Positions 15,708-23,957 of a stretch of DNA of 56,053 nucleotides are shown here, piece by piece. Each line of letters opens with the position of its first letter. Position 1 is the first letter of the stretch. The notes beneath the pieces were generated by a model. That model was not told the origin of the DNA. It saw only the letters and a list, made by a program, of their open reading frames with translations, and did not search any database. Both the position numbers and the translations under genes were made by a program. Origin of the DNA: an uncultured Lachnospiraceae bacterium. Its GTDB lineage: Bacteria; Bacillota; Clostridia; Lachnospirales; Lachnospiraceae. The stretch lies in NCBI GenBank assembly GCA_946534145.1, contig CAMNCH010000003.1, positions 1-56,053 of the forward strand, in the 5' to 3' direction.

Positions 15708-16568
15708 ATGGCCAACCTCGGTATTCCCACAAATACCCTTCAAGTTCTTGAGAAATACAATTTCAGCTTTCAGAAGAAGTTCGGTCAGAATTTCCTTATA
15801 GATACTCACATTCTGGAAGGAATCATAAACGGTGCCGGTATCACTGAAGATGACTGTGTGCTTGAAATCGGTCCCGGCATCGGTACCATGACCCAGTATT
15901 TGTGTGAATCGGCCCGCTTTGTGGTGGCTGTTGAGATAGACAAAAATCTCATACCCATTCTCAACGATACACTTTCCGAATATGATAATAAGATTATTAT
16001 CAACGAAGACGTCTTAAAGGTCGATATTAACGAACTTTGCAACAAGTACAATGAAGGCCGTCCCATAAAAGTGGTGGCCAATCTTCCTTATTACATTACC
16101 ACTCCCATCATCATGGGTCTTTTTGAAAGCCACGTGCCCTTAGACAGCATTACCGTCATGGTGCAAAAAGAAGTGGCAGAAAGAATGCAGGTAGGTCCCG
16201 GCACCAAGGATTACGGTGCGCTTTCTTTGGCTGTTCAGTATTATTCAGAACCGCACGTAATAATGACCGTTTCCGCAGGATGCTTTATCCCCAGGCCCAA
16301 CGTTGACAGCGCCGTAATTAAGCTGACGGCCCATCAAAAAAACCCCGTTTCCGTAAGAAACGAGGCCTTTATGTTCAGTCTTATAAGAGCCGCTTTTAAT
16401 CAGCGCCGTAAAACTCTTTCAAATGCCCTGGTAAACGGCGGTATCAACACCACCAGAGATGAAATCTGCAAGGCTCTTGCAGATATGGGGCTTTCCGAAA
16501 CCATCCGCGGCGAAGCTCTTACCCTTGAGCAGTTTGCAAAACTCAGCGATCTTTTGAGTCACGCCTGA
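15708..16568 (+). CDS. rsmA: 16S rRNA dimethyladenosine transferase RsmA/KsgA
   Basis: This enzyme dimethylates the two adjacent adenosines in the 3' terminal helix of 16S rRNA. SAM-binding motifs are clear: QKKFGQNFLID, VLEIGPGIGTMTQYL (motif I), VAVEIDKNLIPIL (motif II) and the catalytic VVANLPYYITTPIIM (motif IV, NLPY). The C-terminal helical domain contains IRAAFNQRRKTLSNAL. Length (286 aa) is normal. Start ATG follows AGGAG. Its last 26 bases overlap the end of the convergent sensor kinase gene, so the two 3' ends are antisense to each other. Confidence 0.96.
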   Translation: MANLGIPTNTLQVLEKYNFSFQKKFGQNFLIDTHILEGIINGAGITEDDCVLEIGPGIGTMTQYLCESARFVVAVEIDKNLIPILNDTLSEYDNKIIINEDVLKVDINELCNKYNEGRPIKVVANLPYYITTPIIMGLFESHVPLDSITVMVQKEVAERMQVGPGTKDYGALSLAVQYYSEPHVIMTVSAGCFIPRPNVDSAVIKLTAHQKNPVSVRNEAFMFSLIRAAFNQRRKTLSNALVNGGINTTRDEICKALADMGLSETIRGEALTLEQFAKLSDLLSHA

Positions 16569-18909
16569 TGTTTTTTTGAATGGTCTTCTTAAGAGGACCC
16601 ATTCCGAAGGGCTTCATGATATAGTCCGCAAATCCGATGGCCTGATAATCTTCCTCGGCATCAGCCGCGGCGTTGGCCGTCATTACTATAACAGGAGTAT
16701 CCTTATTAAGAGAATCGTCTGATTCTCTTATTTTTTTGAGAGTCTCTATTCCATCCATTTCCGGCATCATGTGGTCCATAAAAATAATGTCGTATTTCTT
16801 CTTTTTGCAAAGGGAAAAAGCATTCTCGCCCGTAAGAGCAAAATCAAGCTCGGCTTCGGAGTTCTTCATAAGGCTTCGTATTACCTTTAAATTCATCTCC
16901 ACATCGTCAACCACCAGCATGTTAAGTCCCGGGAAGGACAGCGTCTCTCCCGTATCTATGCTGATATCTGCCTTTTCTTTTTCAGAATGTATGTCGAAGT
17001 CTCCGACCTTATCCCAGCTCATTACCCTGATGGGCACTTCTATGCTGAAGCAGGAGCCGACACCGTATGTACTCTGAACGTCGATACTTCCTCCCATAAG
17101 ATCCACAATTCCCTTGGTAATGGGAAGTCCCAGACCAGTGCCCTCAATATTGCGATTGGCACGTTCATCGGCTCTTGAGAAGTTGTCAAAGAGCATGGCC
17201 ATATCTTCCTGCCTGATGCCTCTGCCGGTATCCTTTACGGAATATTTAAGCAATATGTCGTGCTCGTTCTGTCTTTCAAAAGAAAGATTCGCTTCAACTT
17301 TACCCTCGTCCGTATACTTAACCGCATTGCACAGAATATTGATAATCACCTGCTGAAGTCTTAACTCATCACCGTACAGCATGGAAGGCATTTCTTTATC
17401 AATGTTAACGCATATTTCAAGGTTTTTGCCTTCCGCTCTGGTGGCGGCTATGCTGTAACATACCATTACGCATTTCCTGATATCAAAAGGCTCGCACACA
17501 AGTTTCAGATTGCCCGAATCGATTTTGGTGAAGTCAAGAATATCGTTAACCAGATGCAAAAGAAGCTTGCCCGCCTTGTCCACATCCTCGGCATAAGTTA
17601 CGATTGCCTCCTCCGTGCTCTCGTGCTTGATGGCTTCGTTCAAACCCATAATCGCATTGATGGGGGTACGCAGTTCATGAGACATGGCCGCAAGGAAGCG
17701 GGACTTGGTCTCAGCCGACTCCTTCTCAACCCTAAGGCGCATAAGCATTCTGGTAGCGTTGATAAATACCATACAGGTGAGGAAAGCAAAACCTGTACCA
17801 AGATACATTCCGTCTGCCTTCTCAATAGAAAGAACATAGGTAACAATCTGAACTATTCCGCCTATGGCTGAAGCCACAAATCCGGCCATTACCTCTCCGT
17901 ATTTCTCGGGAACATGGTTCTTTCTGTCAACGATAAATGTATAAATACTTATTGCAAAAGCCGCGTACAGGAAAGCAAAAGCAATCCAGGCGCAATCCTC
18001 GGGACTTGCTATCCTTAGCGTAACAAGCACAAACCAGAGTACAAGGTTCAAAAAGCTCGTAATCACGAAAATGCCAAGTATCTTCTTGTGTCGTCTTCTT
18101 TGTACCCAGTCAAGGTAAATAATCAGAAACATCGGAAGAACCAGCAAAGAGAAATACGGTATTGCCTTGGCCATTCCGAGATTCGGGAAGAAATATTCGC
18201 GGTAATTGGACTGAGTCATATTCCAGATGGCTACTATGAGCATCGCCCAACCCATGGAATCAACCTTAACACGACCCCTTGTGGCTATGTGCAGTATCTG
18301 GCCGGCAAGGATTCCGATAATACCCATGGCAATAAAAATAATGCCGAATACAATTCCCACAAGCTGGCTTCGCACATAATAATTAAAGAAGATGCCGACT
18401 TTATCGCCGTACATAACTTTTGTAATCGTACGTTTTCCGTCTTTTGTCGCAACTCCTTCAATTCTTAACTGCGCTCTTGAGTCTTCGGGTCGTAATTCGA
18501 TATAAAAGTTACGGCTTATGGGATTATTCCACTTCAGCCTCTCGTTTGCGATGTTGTATTCGTCTCGCAATTCATTATTGATGTATACTCTTATGTTTTG
18601 GTGAATTTCTCTGAAGGCGACGCACTCTGCCCCTTCGATTCGATCGGGAAGTGTTCTTTCAAGCACCACAACCTGCCCTGCCTTCGCCGGAACCTTCATG
18701 GGAAGTTCAACTTCCTCATAGGTTGCATCCGGAGTCGTCAGAGTCCAGCCGTTACGGAGCTCATAATAGTATCCCGTTTCCTTATGATCTGTACGCATCA
18801 TAAACGTAGTTATGAGCACAAACAGCATGAGAGCTATGGCAGCGGAGCCGGCAATAGCTTCATACAGATTAATACGAAAATCCCCCTTAGATATATCCCT
18901 GATTTTCAT
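16543..18909 (-). CDS. hybrid sensor histidine kinase with 7TM-like sensor and receiver domain
   Basis: The 788-aa protein begins with a membrane segment (18-36) and an extracytoplasmic beta-rich domain (40-170) similar to 7TMR-DISM extracellular modules. About seven membrane segments follow (180-390). The kinase core has the H box FLAAMSHELRTPINAI (His about 411), the N box QVIINILCNAVKYTDEG, and glycine boxes DTGRGIRQEDMAMLF and GTGLGLPITKGIVDLMGG. A C-terminal receiver (about 660-785) has VVDDVE, phospho-acceptor Asp about 712 in FMDHMMPEMDG, and the Lys of YIMKPFG. No output domain or partner regulator is adjacent. The start has a weak ribosome site. The ligand is unknown; DISM domains often sense carbohydrates. 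Confidence 0.9.
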   Translation of the reverse strand: MKIRDISKGDFRINLYEAIAGSAAIALMLFVLITTFMMRTDHKETGYYYELRNGWTLTTPDATYEEVELPMKVPAKAGQVVVLERTLPDRIEGAECVAFREIHQNIRVYINNELRDEYNIANERLKWNNPISRNFYIELRPEDSRAQLRIEGVATKDGKRTITKVMYGDKVGIFFNYYVRSQLVGIVFGIIFIAMGIIGILAGQILHIATRGRVKVDSMGWAMLIVAIWNMTQSNYREYFFPNLGMAKAIPYFSLLVLPMFLIIYLDWVQRRRHKKILGIFVITSFLNLVLWFVLVTLRIASPEDCAWIAFAFLYAAFAISIYTFIVDRKNHVPEKYGEVMAGFVASAIGGIVQIVTYVLSIEKADGMYLGTGFAFLTCMVFINATRMLMRLRVEKESAETKSRFLAAMSHELRTPINAIMGLNEAIKHESTEEAIVTYAEDVDKAGKLLLHLVNDILDFTKIDSGNLKLVCEPFDIRKCVMVCYSIAATRAEGKNLEICVNIDKEMPSMLYGDELRLQQVIINILCNAVKYTDEGKVEANLSFERQNEHDILLKYSVKDTGRGIRQEDMAMLFDNFSRADERANRNIEGTGLGLPITKGIVDLMGGSIDVQSTYGVGSCFSIEVPIRVMSWDKVGDFDIHSEKEKADISIDTGETLSFPGLNMLVVDDVEMNLKVIRSLMKNSEAELDFALTGENAFSLCKKKKYDIIFMDHMMPEMDGIETLKKIRESDDSLNKDTPVIVMTANAAADAEEDYQAIGFADYIMKPFGMGPLKKTIQKNIRRDSKDR

Positions 18910-18981
18910 ACAATATTACTTTATCATATCAGCGAAAAAAAATGAACCGATTTTCGTGAAACCTTTTTGTTATCCTTTTTA

Positions 18982-19010
18982 TTGACAATTCAATTAAATG
19001 GTAACATAAT
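18982..19010 (+). promoter_or_regulatory. promoter of ilvE
   Basis: A perfect TTGACA (18982-18987), 17-base spacer and CATAAT (19005-19010), 49 bases before the chosen ilvE start. The leader is too short for a T-box. Confidence 0.8.
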
Positions 19011-19059
19011 ATAAGTCAACGATTTAATTCGTTAAAGAATGAAAGAAAGGAGCTTTACG

Positions 19060-20085
19060 ATGGAAAAAGCTAATATCGATTGGGCCAATATAGGCTTCGG
19101 TTATATGCCCACATCAAAAAGATTTGTATCAAACTTCAAAAACGGAGCATGGGACGCAGGTGTCCTTACCGAGGATGATAAAGTCGTCATTAGCGAATGT
19201 GCAGGCGTTTTACAGTATGCACAGACCTGTTTCGAAGGTTTAAAAGCCTACACCACCGAGGATGGTCACATCGTGTGCTTCCGCCCCGACTTAAATGCAG
19301 AAAGAATGATTGACAGCTGTAAACGTCTTGAGATGCCCGTATTCCCCAAGGAACGTTTCATTCAGGCAGTGCATGATGTAGTAGCTGCCAATGAAGCATA
19401 TGTGCCCCCTTACGGTTCCGGCGCAACTTTATATATCAGACCTTACATGTTTGGTTCTTCACCTGTTATAGGTGTTAAACCCGCTCAGGAATATCAGTTC
19501 AGAATGTTTGTTACTCCCGTTGGTCCTTATTTCAAGGGCGGCGCTAAGCCCATCACCATCAGAGTAAGTGACTTTGACCGTGCGGCTCCCAACGGAACCG
19601 GTCATATCAAAGCAGGTCTTAACTACGCAATGAGCCTTTATGCAATTTCAGATGCTCACAGACAGGGCTTCGACGAGAACATGTATCTCGATGCCGCTAC
19701 CCGCACCAAGGTTGAAGAAACCGGCGGCGCCAACTTCATCTTTGTTACCAAGGACGGAAAGGTTGTTACACCCAAGTCTAACAGCATCCTTCCCTCCATT
19801 ACCCGTCGTTCTCTTATGTACGTTGCCAAAGAATATCTTGGTCTTGACGCCGAAGAAAGAGAAGTTTACTTCGACGAAGTTAAAGACATGGCAGAATGCG
19901 GACTCTGCGGTACCGCAGCCGTTATTTCTCCCGTTGGCAAGATTAACGACCACGGCAAAGAAATCTGCTTCCCTTCAGGCATGGACGATATGGGTCCCGT
20001 TACCAAGAAGTTGTATGATACTCTTACCGGCATCCAGATGGGTCGCTTAAAAGCTCCCGAAGGATGGATTCACGTAATCAAATAA
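19060..20085 (+). CDS. ilvE: branched-chain amino acid aminotransferase
   Basis: A class IV PLP aminotransferase (about 341 aa) that interconverts Val, Leu and Ile with their keto acids. Typical features are EGLKAY (FEGLKAYTTEDG), RPYMFGSSPVIGVKP, the PLP Lys in GTGHIKAGLNYAMSL, VEETGGANFIFV and ECGLCGTAAVISPVG near the end. I chose ATG 19060, which follows AAAGGAG by seven bases; the upstream ATG at 19039 overlaps that ribosome site. It is a single-gene unit with its own promoter and terminator. Confidence 0.95.
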   Translation: MEKANIDWANIGFGYMPTSKRFVSNFKNGAWDAGVLTEDDKVVISECAGVLQYAQTCFEGLKAYTTEDGHIVCFRPDLNAERMIDSCKRLEMPVFPKERFIQAVHDVVAANEAYVPPYGSGATLYIRPYMFGSSPVIGVKPAQEYQFRMFVTPVGPYFKGGAKPITIRVSDFDRAAPNGTGHIKAGLNYAMSLYAISDAHRQGFDENMYLDAATRTKVEETGGANFIFVTKDGKVVTPKSNSILPSITRRSLMYVAKEYLGLDAEEREVYFDEVKDMAECGLCGTAAVISPVGKINDHGKEICFPSGMDDMGPVTKKLYDTLTGIQMGRLKAPEGWIHVIK

Positions 20086-20096
20086 CTAATGCAATA

Positions 20097-20134
20097 AACC
20101 CTTGGCGGATGCTTTCTGCCAAGGGTTCTTTTTT
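20097..20134 (+). terminator. terminator of ilvE
   Basis: AACCCTTGGC and GCCAAGGGTT form a perfect 10-bp stem with an 11-base loop, followed by C and six T. The T run overlaps the stop of the convergent membrane protein gene. Confidence 0.9.
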
Positions 20135-21806
20135 AATATTTCCTGTAAAAATTCCAGTATGTACCTGCTTCAACCATATCATATTCTTTTGATATCTTTT
20201 CCGACAGCCATTCCGGAATGTGTCTGTCTTCTTCTCCCTCCCAGCATGGAATAGCTATTACCGTCGGCTCCCTGTCGGGATAAATCTTCCAGTATTTTTT
20301 AAGCTCTTCTCCCATGGTCGGTGTACTTATGGTGGAATGGGTGGCTATCTTGGCTTTTGAGAAAAGATAGTATATCGGATCGATTCCGAATTCCTGGGCA
20401 ATAAGGACTTTGTCGGAGTCAAGAACGTTCTTGGCCCATTCTTCTGCACTTATTCGATTTTTATTGCATTCACTCAGGGTTGTTATACACCACTTTAACG
20501 GACCAGTTCTGACATAATTTTCTACTTTATCAAGGTTTAAAATACCCTGAGAGACTATAAGAACAACAATGCATGAAACCGCAAGGCATGACATCGGTTT
20601 ACGTTCCGGTCTTTCTTTTTCCGTTGCAGGCTCCCGCATCCTCTTAGCAGAAAGCGACATAAATGATGCGGTTACCGCCACATGCGTATAACCAAACACG
20701 GTAATGAGCGGAAGATTTGTCAAAGAAATCACCGCAATAAGAGTGCATGCTTCCACTATCATCGCCGTATTGTATACGACTTTTTGCTCTTCTCCAAGAT
20801 ATTTATAGCCAAAGAAGCCGAAAATAATCATTATAATTAATATAATCTTATCCATGGCCCAATTGGCGGCACTTATATCGTTTAAAAACGTCGGAGCCAT
20901 AATTCTTTCCAAAATTATAAAGATTGTAAGAACTATGGAAAGAATAAAGGTATGATCGGCCTCTTTCTTTTTACACGTACGTTTAATGATGGTCGCTATT
21001 ATACGCGCAGTTACGATACTGAGAGCCAAGGTAGCGAATCCCGCCAGGGTTTCTTTGTAATACTTAAAACCGGCATAGACAGCTTCTTTGGAATGGCTGT
21101 CACCGCTGATTATGAGCATGATTCTTTGGATTGTTTCCATGGGACCCAGTCGTATAATAACAACACCTACGTAACTCAATCCCAAAAATGCGCATATTCC
21201 GGTTACGGTCAATATATCTCTGCGTCTTTTGGATGAGTATTTTACCAAAGTAATAATTACTCCTATGTAAAGCACCAAGAAAGACGGATATGCAAGAATA
21301 TTCAGGCACAAAAATATGGTTGCCGCTATAAGGTTCCATAATCTTCCTCCTTCCAGAAAAAACCTAAGAAGGAAGATAAAACACAGAGAAGAAAAAAGAA
21401 TACACAAATTTGCGTAATCCGGTATTTGCATCATTTTGGGGCGAAGTGCAAGTATGAAAATACTGATAAGCCATGCGACCTCTTTATTTACACATTTTGA
21501 GAAAGTTTTAATAAAGATAAATGCAAGTCCCAGAAAAAGAAAGAAATTGACAAAGTTGAGAAATACCACTATCCCATCTCTTGTACCCAGAACGCTTTCA
21601 TATATCCTCATCAGTCCGGCCATGAAAAAAGCCGCCGTCTGATGCGGTTCCCACATCTTAATAAATAATCCGTCACCGTCTGCCAGCCTTTGAGCCATTG
21701 CTACCGCATATCCTGCATCGGGATTATAGTCTGTAAATACAGACTTAATATTAACTAATAGTGTGCACAGAAATAATGTGATAATAATCGCTTTGCTCTT
21801 TTTCAT
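20133..21806 (-). CDS. polytopic membrane protein, GT-C glycosyltransferase-like
   Basis: The 557-aa product has an N-terminal membrane helix, then an acidic loop with DYNPDAGYAVAMAQRLADGDG, about ten further membrane segments and a C-terminal soluble part (about 440-557) ending in the hydrophilic stretch around MVEAGTYWNFYRKY. An Asp-containing first loop, many helices and a soluble C-terminal domain are the pattern of GT-C (PMT/ArnT-like) enzymes using lipid-linked sugars. I cannot match it to a named family. It is monocistronic, with a promoter about 120 bases upstream. A second protein of similar design is at 37363-38901. Confidence 0.65.
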   Translation of the reverse strand: MKKSKAIIITLFLCTLLVNIKSVFTDYNPDAGYAVAMAQRLADGDGLFIKMWEPHQTAAFFMAGLMRIYESVLGTRDGIVVFLNFVNFFLFLGLAFIFIKTFSKCVNKEVAWLISIFILALRPKMMQIPDYANLCILFSSLCFIFLLRFFLEGGRLWNLIAATIFLCLNILAYPSFLVLYIGVIITLVKYSSKRRRDILTVTGICAFLGLSYVGVVIIRLGPMETIQRIMLIISGDSHSKEAVYAGFKYYKETLAGFATLALSIVTARIIATIIKRTCKKKEADHTFILSIVLTIFIILERIMAPTFLNDISAANWAMDKIILIIMIIFGFFGYKYLGEEQKVVYNTAMIVEACTLIAVISLTNLPLITVFGYTHVAVTASFMSLSAKRMREPATEKERPERKPMSCLAVSCIVVLIVSQGILNLDKVENYVRTGPLKWCITTLSECNKNRISAEEWAKNVLDSDKVLIAQEFGIDPIYYLFSKAKIATHSTISTPTMGEELKKYWKIYPDREPTVIAIPCWEGEEDRHIPEWLSEKISKEYDMVEAGTYWNFYRKY

Positions 21807-21924
21807 TAACAGGTCCTTTAGTTGTTGACATCATATCTAATCGCATATTTATAATATATAATCGCTTGGTTAAACGTTTTACTGTTTACTAATTATATAT
21901 TACTCGTCGAAAATATTATTGATA

Positions 21925-21953
21925 AACATACATCATGGTAGAATACCCGTCAA
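21925..21953 (-). promoter_or_regulatory. promoter of the GT-C-like gene
   Basis: Minus strand TTGACG (21948-21953), 17-base spacer, TATGTT (21925-21930). The predicted leader is about 110 bases, AT-rich and without clear structure. Confidence 0.5.
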
Positions 21954-21990
21954 TGCTCTTGAGGATTTCTTAATAATTGTTTGGATTTAT

Positions 21991-22004
21991 TTAACAATTG
22001 TTAA
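21991..22004. promoter_or_regulatory. operator-like palindrome TTAACAATTGTTAA
   Basis: A perfect 14-bp palindrome upstream of both divergent promoters. The same 14 bases occur at 46934-46947, upstream of the solute-binding-like sensor gene. AT-rich palindromes arise by chance more often than GC-rich ones, so the operator call is tentative. Confidence 0.35.
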
Positions 22005-22052
22005 GATTACTTTTTGTTTTCGCTTCTTTTCCTGCATTGATTTTTTCGCCAT

Positions 22053-22081
22053 TTGACAAATATTTGCACTCACTCTATATT
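22053..22081 (+). promoter_or_regulatory. promoter of thiN
   Basis: TTGACA (22053-22058), 17-base spacer, TATATT (22076-22081), 35 bases upstream of the thiN start. Confidence 0.8.
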
Positions 22082-22116
22082 ATTTTTGAAATGTCCCATC
22101 ATTATGAGGAATTAAC

Positions 22117-22740
22117 ATGAAAACCTGTTTAATAATCTCCGGCGGAGATTTTGCTCCCTTACCCGAGAGTCTTGAATATGATTATGTAATTGCCTGTGAC
22201 CACGGTTACGACCATGCTCTTAAGCTTGGTATTGTGCCGAATCTTATTCTGGGCGATTTTGACTCCTGCGATTTTGATAAAGAATCCGTTACAGATATCC
22301 CGATAGAAACATATCCGGTATGTAAAGATGATACAGATACCATGCTGGCCATTAAGAAAGCCTTGTCTCTCGGATATCGGAACATTGTCATAGTCTGTGC
22401 GCTGGGTTCCCGCTTCGACCATTCTTTAGCCAATATTCAGAGCATGGCATACGTTGCGGAACATGGCGGTACATGTGAATTGTTCGGAAAAGGCGAGCAA
22501 CTTAAGACATTAAGCGGCGGTTCTGCTAATCTTCCGTACAAAGAAAACTACTCCCTTTCCCTGTTTTCTTTGACCGACAAATGCGAAGGCGTTTCCATAA
22601 AGGGGTCCGCATATGACTGTGAGGATGTTACACTTACAAATACCTTCCCTTTGGGCGTCAGCAACAAGTGGAGGGAAGATGTTGTGACCGTTTCGGTTAA
22701 GTCGGGAATTCTTTTGACAGTCGAATCGTATATGAAATAA
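22117..22740 (+). CDS. thiN: thiamine pyrophosphokinase
   Basis: This enzyme converts thiamine and ATP to thiamine pyrophosphate. The 207-aa product has the family signatures IISGGDF, ACDHGYDHALKLGIVPNLILGDFDS (substrate and nucleotide contacts), KDDTDTMLAIKKAL and ALGSRFDHSLANIQ. The C-terminal beta domain has the SLFSLTDKCEGVSIKG and NTFPLGVSN strands typical of TPK. It lies just upstream of the riboswitch-controlled thiT, so uptake and activation of thiamine are side by side. Each has its own promoter, and a terminator separates them. No riboswitch precedes thiN. Confidence 0.95.
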   Translation: MKTCLIISGGDFAPLPESLEYDYVIACDHGYDHALKLGIVPNLILGDFDSCDFDKESVTDIPIETYPVCKDDTDTMLAIKKALSLGYRNIVIVCALGSRFDHSLANIQSMAYVAEHGGTCELFGKGEQLKTLSGGSANLPYKENYSLSLFSLTDKCEGVSIKGSAYDCEDVTLTNTFPLGVSNKWREDVVTVSVKSGILLTVESYMK

Positions 22741-22741
22741 C

Positions 22742-22775
22742 AAAAGGTCGAAAACTCTGATATTTTCGGCCTTTT
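22742..22775 (+). terminator. terminator of thiN
   Basis: AAAAGGTCGAAAA pairs with TTTTCGGCCTTTT (one G-U) around an 8-base loop; the stem ends in T4 followed by CTTT. Confidence 0.85.
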
Positions 22776-22792
22776 CTTTGTATAAAATAATC

Positions 22793-22821
22793 TTGACGCG
22801 CTAATGTGTACGTATTATATT
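22793..22821 (+). promoter_or_regulatory. promoter of the thiT riboswitch transcript
   Basis: TTGACG (22793-22798), 17-base spacer, TATATT (22816-22821), about 22 bases before the aptamer. Confidence 0.8.
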
Positions 22822-22842
22822 CATTATTGTAAAATTCACATT

Positions 22843-22925
22843 GGGCTAGGGGAGCGTATGCTGAGATTGAAGTTTTACTTCTTGACCCTCATCACTTGAA
22901 CCGGGTAATGCCGGCGTAAGGAAGC
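22843..22925 (+). ncRNA. TPP riboswitch aptamer (THI element)
   Basis: The conserved THI core is present in order: GGGGAGC, GCTGAGATTGAAG (pyrimidine-binding CUGAGA), an extra short hairpin, GACCCTCATCACTTGAACCGGGTAATGCCGGCGTAAGGAAGC in pieces (ACTTGAACC, GGGTAAT, CCGGCGTAAGGAAG). It precedes the thiamine transporter gene thiT, as expected for TPP control of uptake. Confidence 0.95.
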
Positions 22926-22938
22926 ATTCTTTAACGTC

Positions 22939-22965
22939 CCCTCCATGTCTACAGGAGGTTTTTTT
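22939..22965 (+). promoter_or_regulatory. expression platform: hairpin containing the thiT ribosome site followed by T7
   Basis: CCTCC (22940-22944) can pair with GGAGG (22954-22958), which is the Shine-Dalgarno sequence of thiT, and seven T follow directly. The hairpin could act as a terminator, as a ribosome-site sequestor, or as both. Confidence 0.7.
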
Positions 22966-23778
22966 ATGTTCAACAATTCACCTACAAAGGGCGCAAGACG
23001 CCTGGTGGAATCGGCGCTTATGGTAGCGCTCGCTATTGTTCTTTCGATGCTTAAGTTCATCGATCTTCCCTTCGGCGGCTCTGTAACGGTCGCAAGTATG
23101 TTACCCATCATCATTATTGCATATCGCCACGGTATGGCTTGGGGAACACTTACAGGTTTCGTCTTCGGTGTATTCCAGATGTTACTTGGTCTTAACACTT
23201 TCTCTTATGTTACTACATGGCAGTCTATCGTTGCAGTTGCTTTGCTTGACTACCTGGTAGCATTCCTGGTACTCGGCTTCGGCGGACTGTTCAAAAAAAT
23301 CAGTTCTCAGCCTGTTGCTCTTACCTTGGGCGTAGTCGTTGCATGTGTACTCAGATACCTTTGCCACGTAATTTCCGGTGCAACCGTTTGGGCAGGGCTT
23401 TCAATTCCCACCAATGCTGCTCTTATTTATTCCTTCGGCTACAACGCAACTTACATGGTTCCCGAAACCTTGATTACCGCAATCCTTGCTTACTACATCG
23501 GTTCTATGCTCGACTTCAGAGGATTAACCATCGAGCGCTTCACCGGCGAGAGCACCAAGAAGGTCTCTGTTCTTAAAATCGTTGCAGGTTTAATCGTTTC
23601 TGCCGCTTTGGTATTTGATATCAGAATGATCTTCGTTAACCTTCAGAACGAAGATGGTGTATTTGATTTCGCAGGTCTTTCAGCAGTGAACTGGTTACCC
23701 GTAGCAATTGTAACCGCAGGTTCCATAGTTCTTGCCATTCTTTTATCCATACTTGATAAGAAAAAGAAAGTTGCATAA
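22966..23778 (+). CDS. thiT: energy-coupled thiamine transporter S component ThiT
   Basis: The 270-aa membrane protein is the thiamine-binding subunit of an ECF transporter; the shared EcfA/A'/T module is not in this window. Six helices are predicted. Thiamine-site features of the family are present: YLCHVISGATVWAG and SFGYNATYMVPETLI (Trp, Tyr, Asn, Glu contacts). The start at 22966 follows AGGAGG by seven bases; an in-frame ATG at 22945 lies inside the regulatory hairpin and is not used. The protein has an extra tail of about 70 residues after the usual end (near FRGLTIERF), with two further hydrophobic segments (NWLPVAIVTAGSIVLAILLS). Confidence 0.93.
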   Translation: MFNNSPTKGARRLVESALMVALAIVLSMLKFIDLPFGGSVTVASMLPIIIIAYRHGMAWGTLTGFVFGVFQMLLGLNTFSYVTTWQSIVAVALLDYLVAFLVLGFGGLFKKISSQPVALTLGVVVACVLRYLCHVISGATVWAGLSIPTNAALIYSFGYNATYMVPETLITAILAYYIGSMLDFRGLTIERFTGESTKKVSVLKIVAGLIVSAALVFDIRMIFVNLQNEDGVFDFAGLSAVNWLPVAIVTAGSIVLAILLSILDKKKKVA

Positions 23779-23807
23779 TCTTGGCACAACATAAATTGAA
23801 GACATAT

Positions 23808-23906
23808 AATCATCGGATTGCTTAATGATGCAATCCGAGATTGTATGCGGTCGCCAAATGTCTGCCCGAGCGAGCTCGGCAGCCGCTTGGCTCGTCGCTA
23901 TACAAA
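23808..23906. repeat. 99-bp structured intergenic repeat, copy A
   Basis: This copy is 95 of 99 bases identical to 52728-52826 in the same orientation. It folds as two units. The first is CGGATTGC/GCAATCCG. The second is a long nested hairpin: outer stem TTGTATGCG (23841-23849) with CGC-T-ATACAA (23896-23905), middle stem GCCAA (23853-23857) with TTGGC (23887-23891), inner stem CTGC-CGAG with CTCGGCAG. Base pair 23857-23887 is A-T here and T-A in copy B. It lies between the convergent genes thiT and uraA and abuts the uraA terminator. Confidence 0.9.
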
Positions 23907-23941
23907 AAGCCCGTCCCTCTTGAGTGAGGTGACGGGCTCTT
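23903..23941 (-). terminator. terminator of uraA, abutting repeat copy A
   Basis: AGCCCGTC and GACGGGCT form an 8-bp stem extended by CCTC/GAGG. In the minus direction it is followed by TTTTTG, a T run supplied partly by the edge of the repeat. It can also work for thiT (GGGCTCTTTAT). Confidence 0.85.
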
Positions 23942-23957
23942 TATATCCACTTATGGC

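Larger units (their letters stand above)
21807..22116. other. 310-base AT-rich divergent intergenic region
   Basis: It separates the minus-strand GT-C-like gene from thiN. It holds one promoter in each direction (21925-21953 minus; 22053-22081 plus) and, between them, the palindrome TTAACAATTGTTAA (21991-22004) plus a half-similar TTAATAATTGTT at 21970. I see no gene or structured RNA in it. Confidence 0.7.

Noticed and set aside
18911..19059. T-box or other riboswitch upstream of ilvE
   Set aside because: The promoter is only 49 bases from the start codon, and no T-box or specifier stem is present.
22945..22947. ATG upstream of thiT in frame
   Set aside because: It sits in the loop side of the regulatory hairpin, before the AGGAGG that clearly serves the ATG at 22966.
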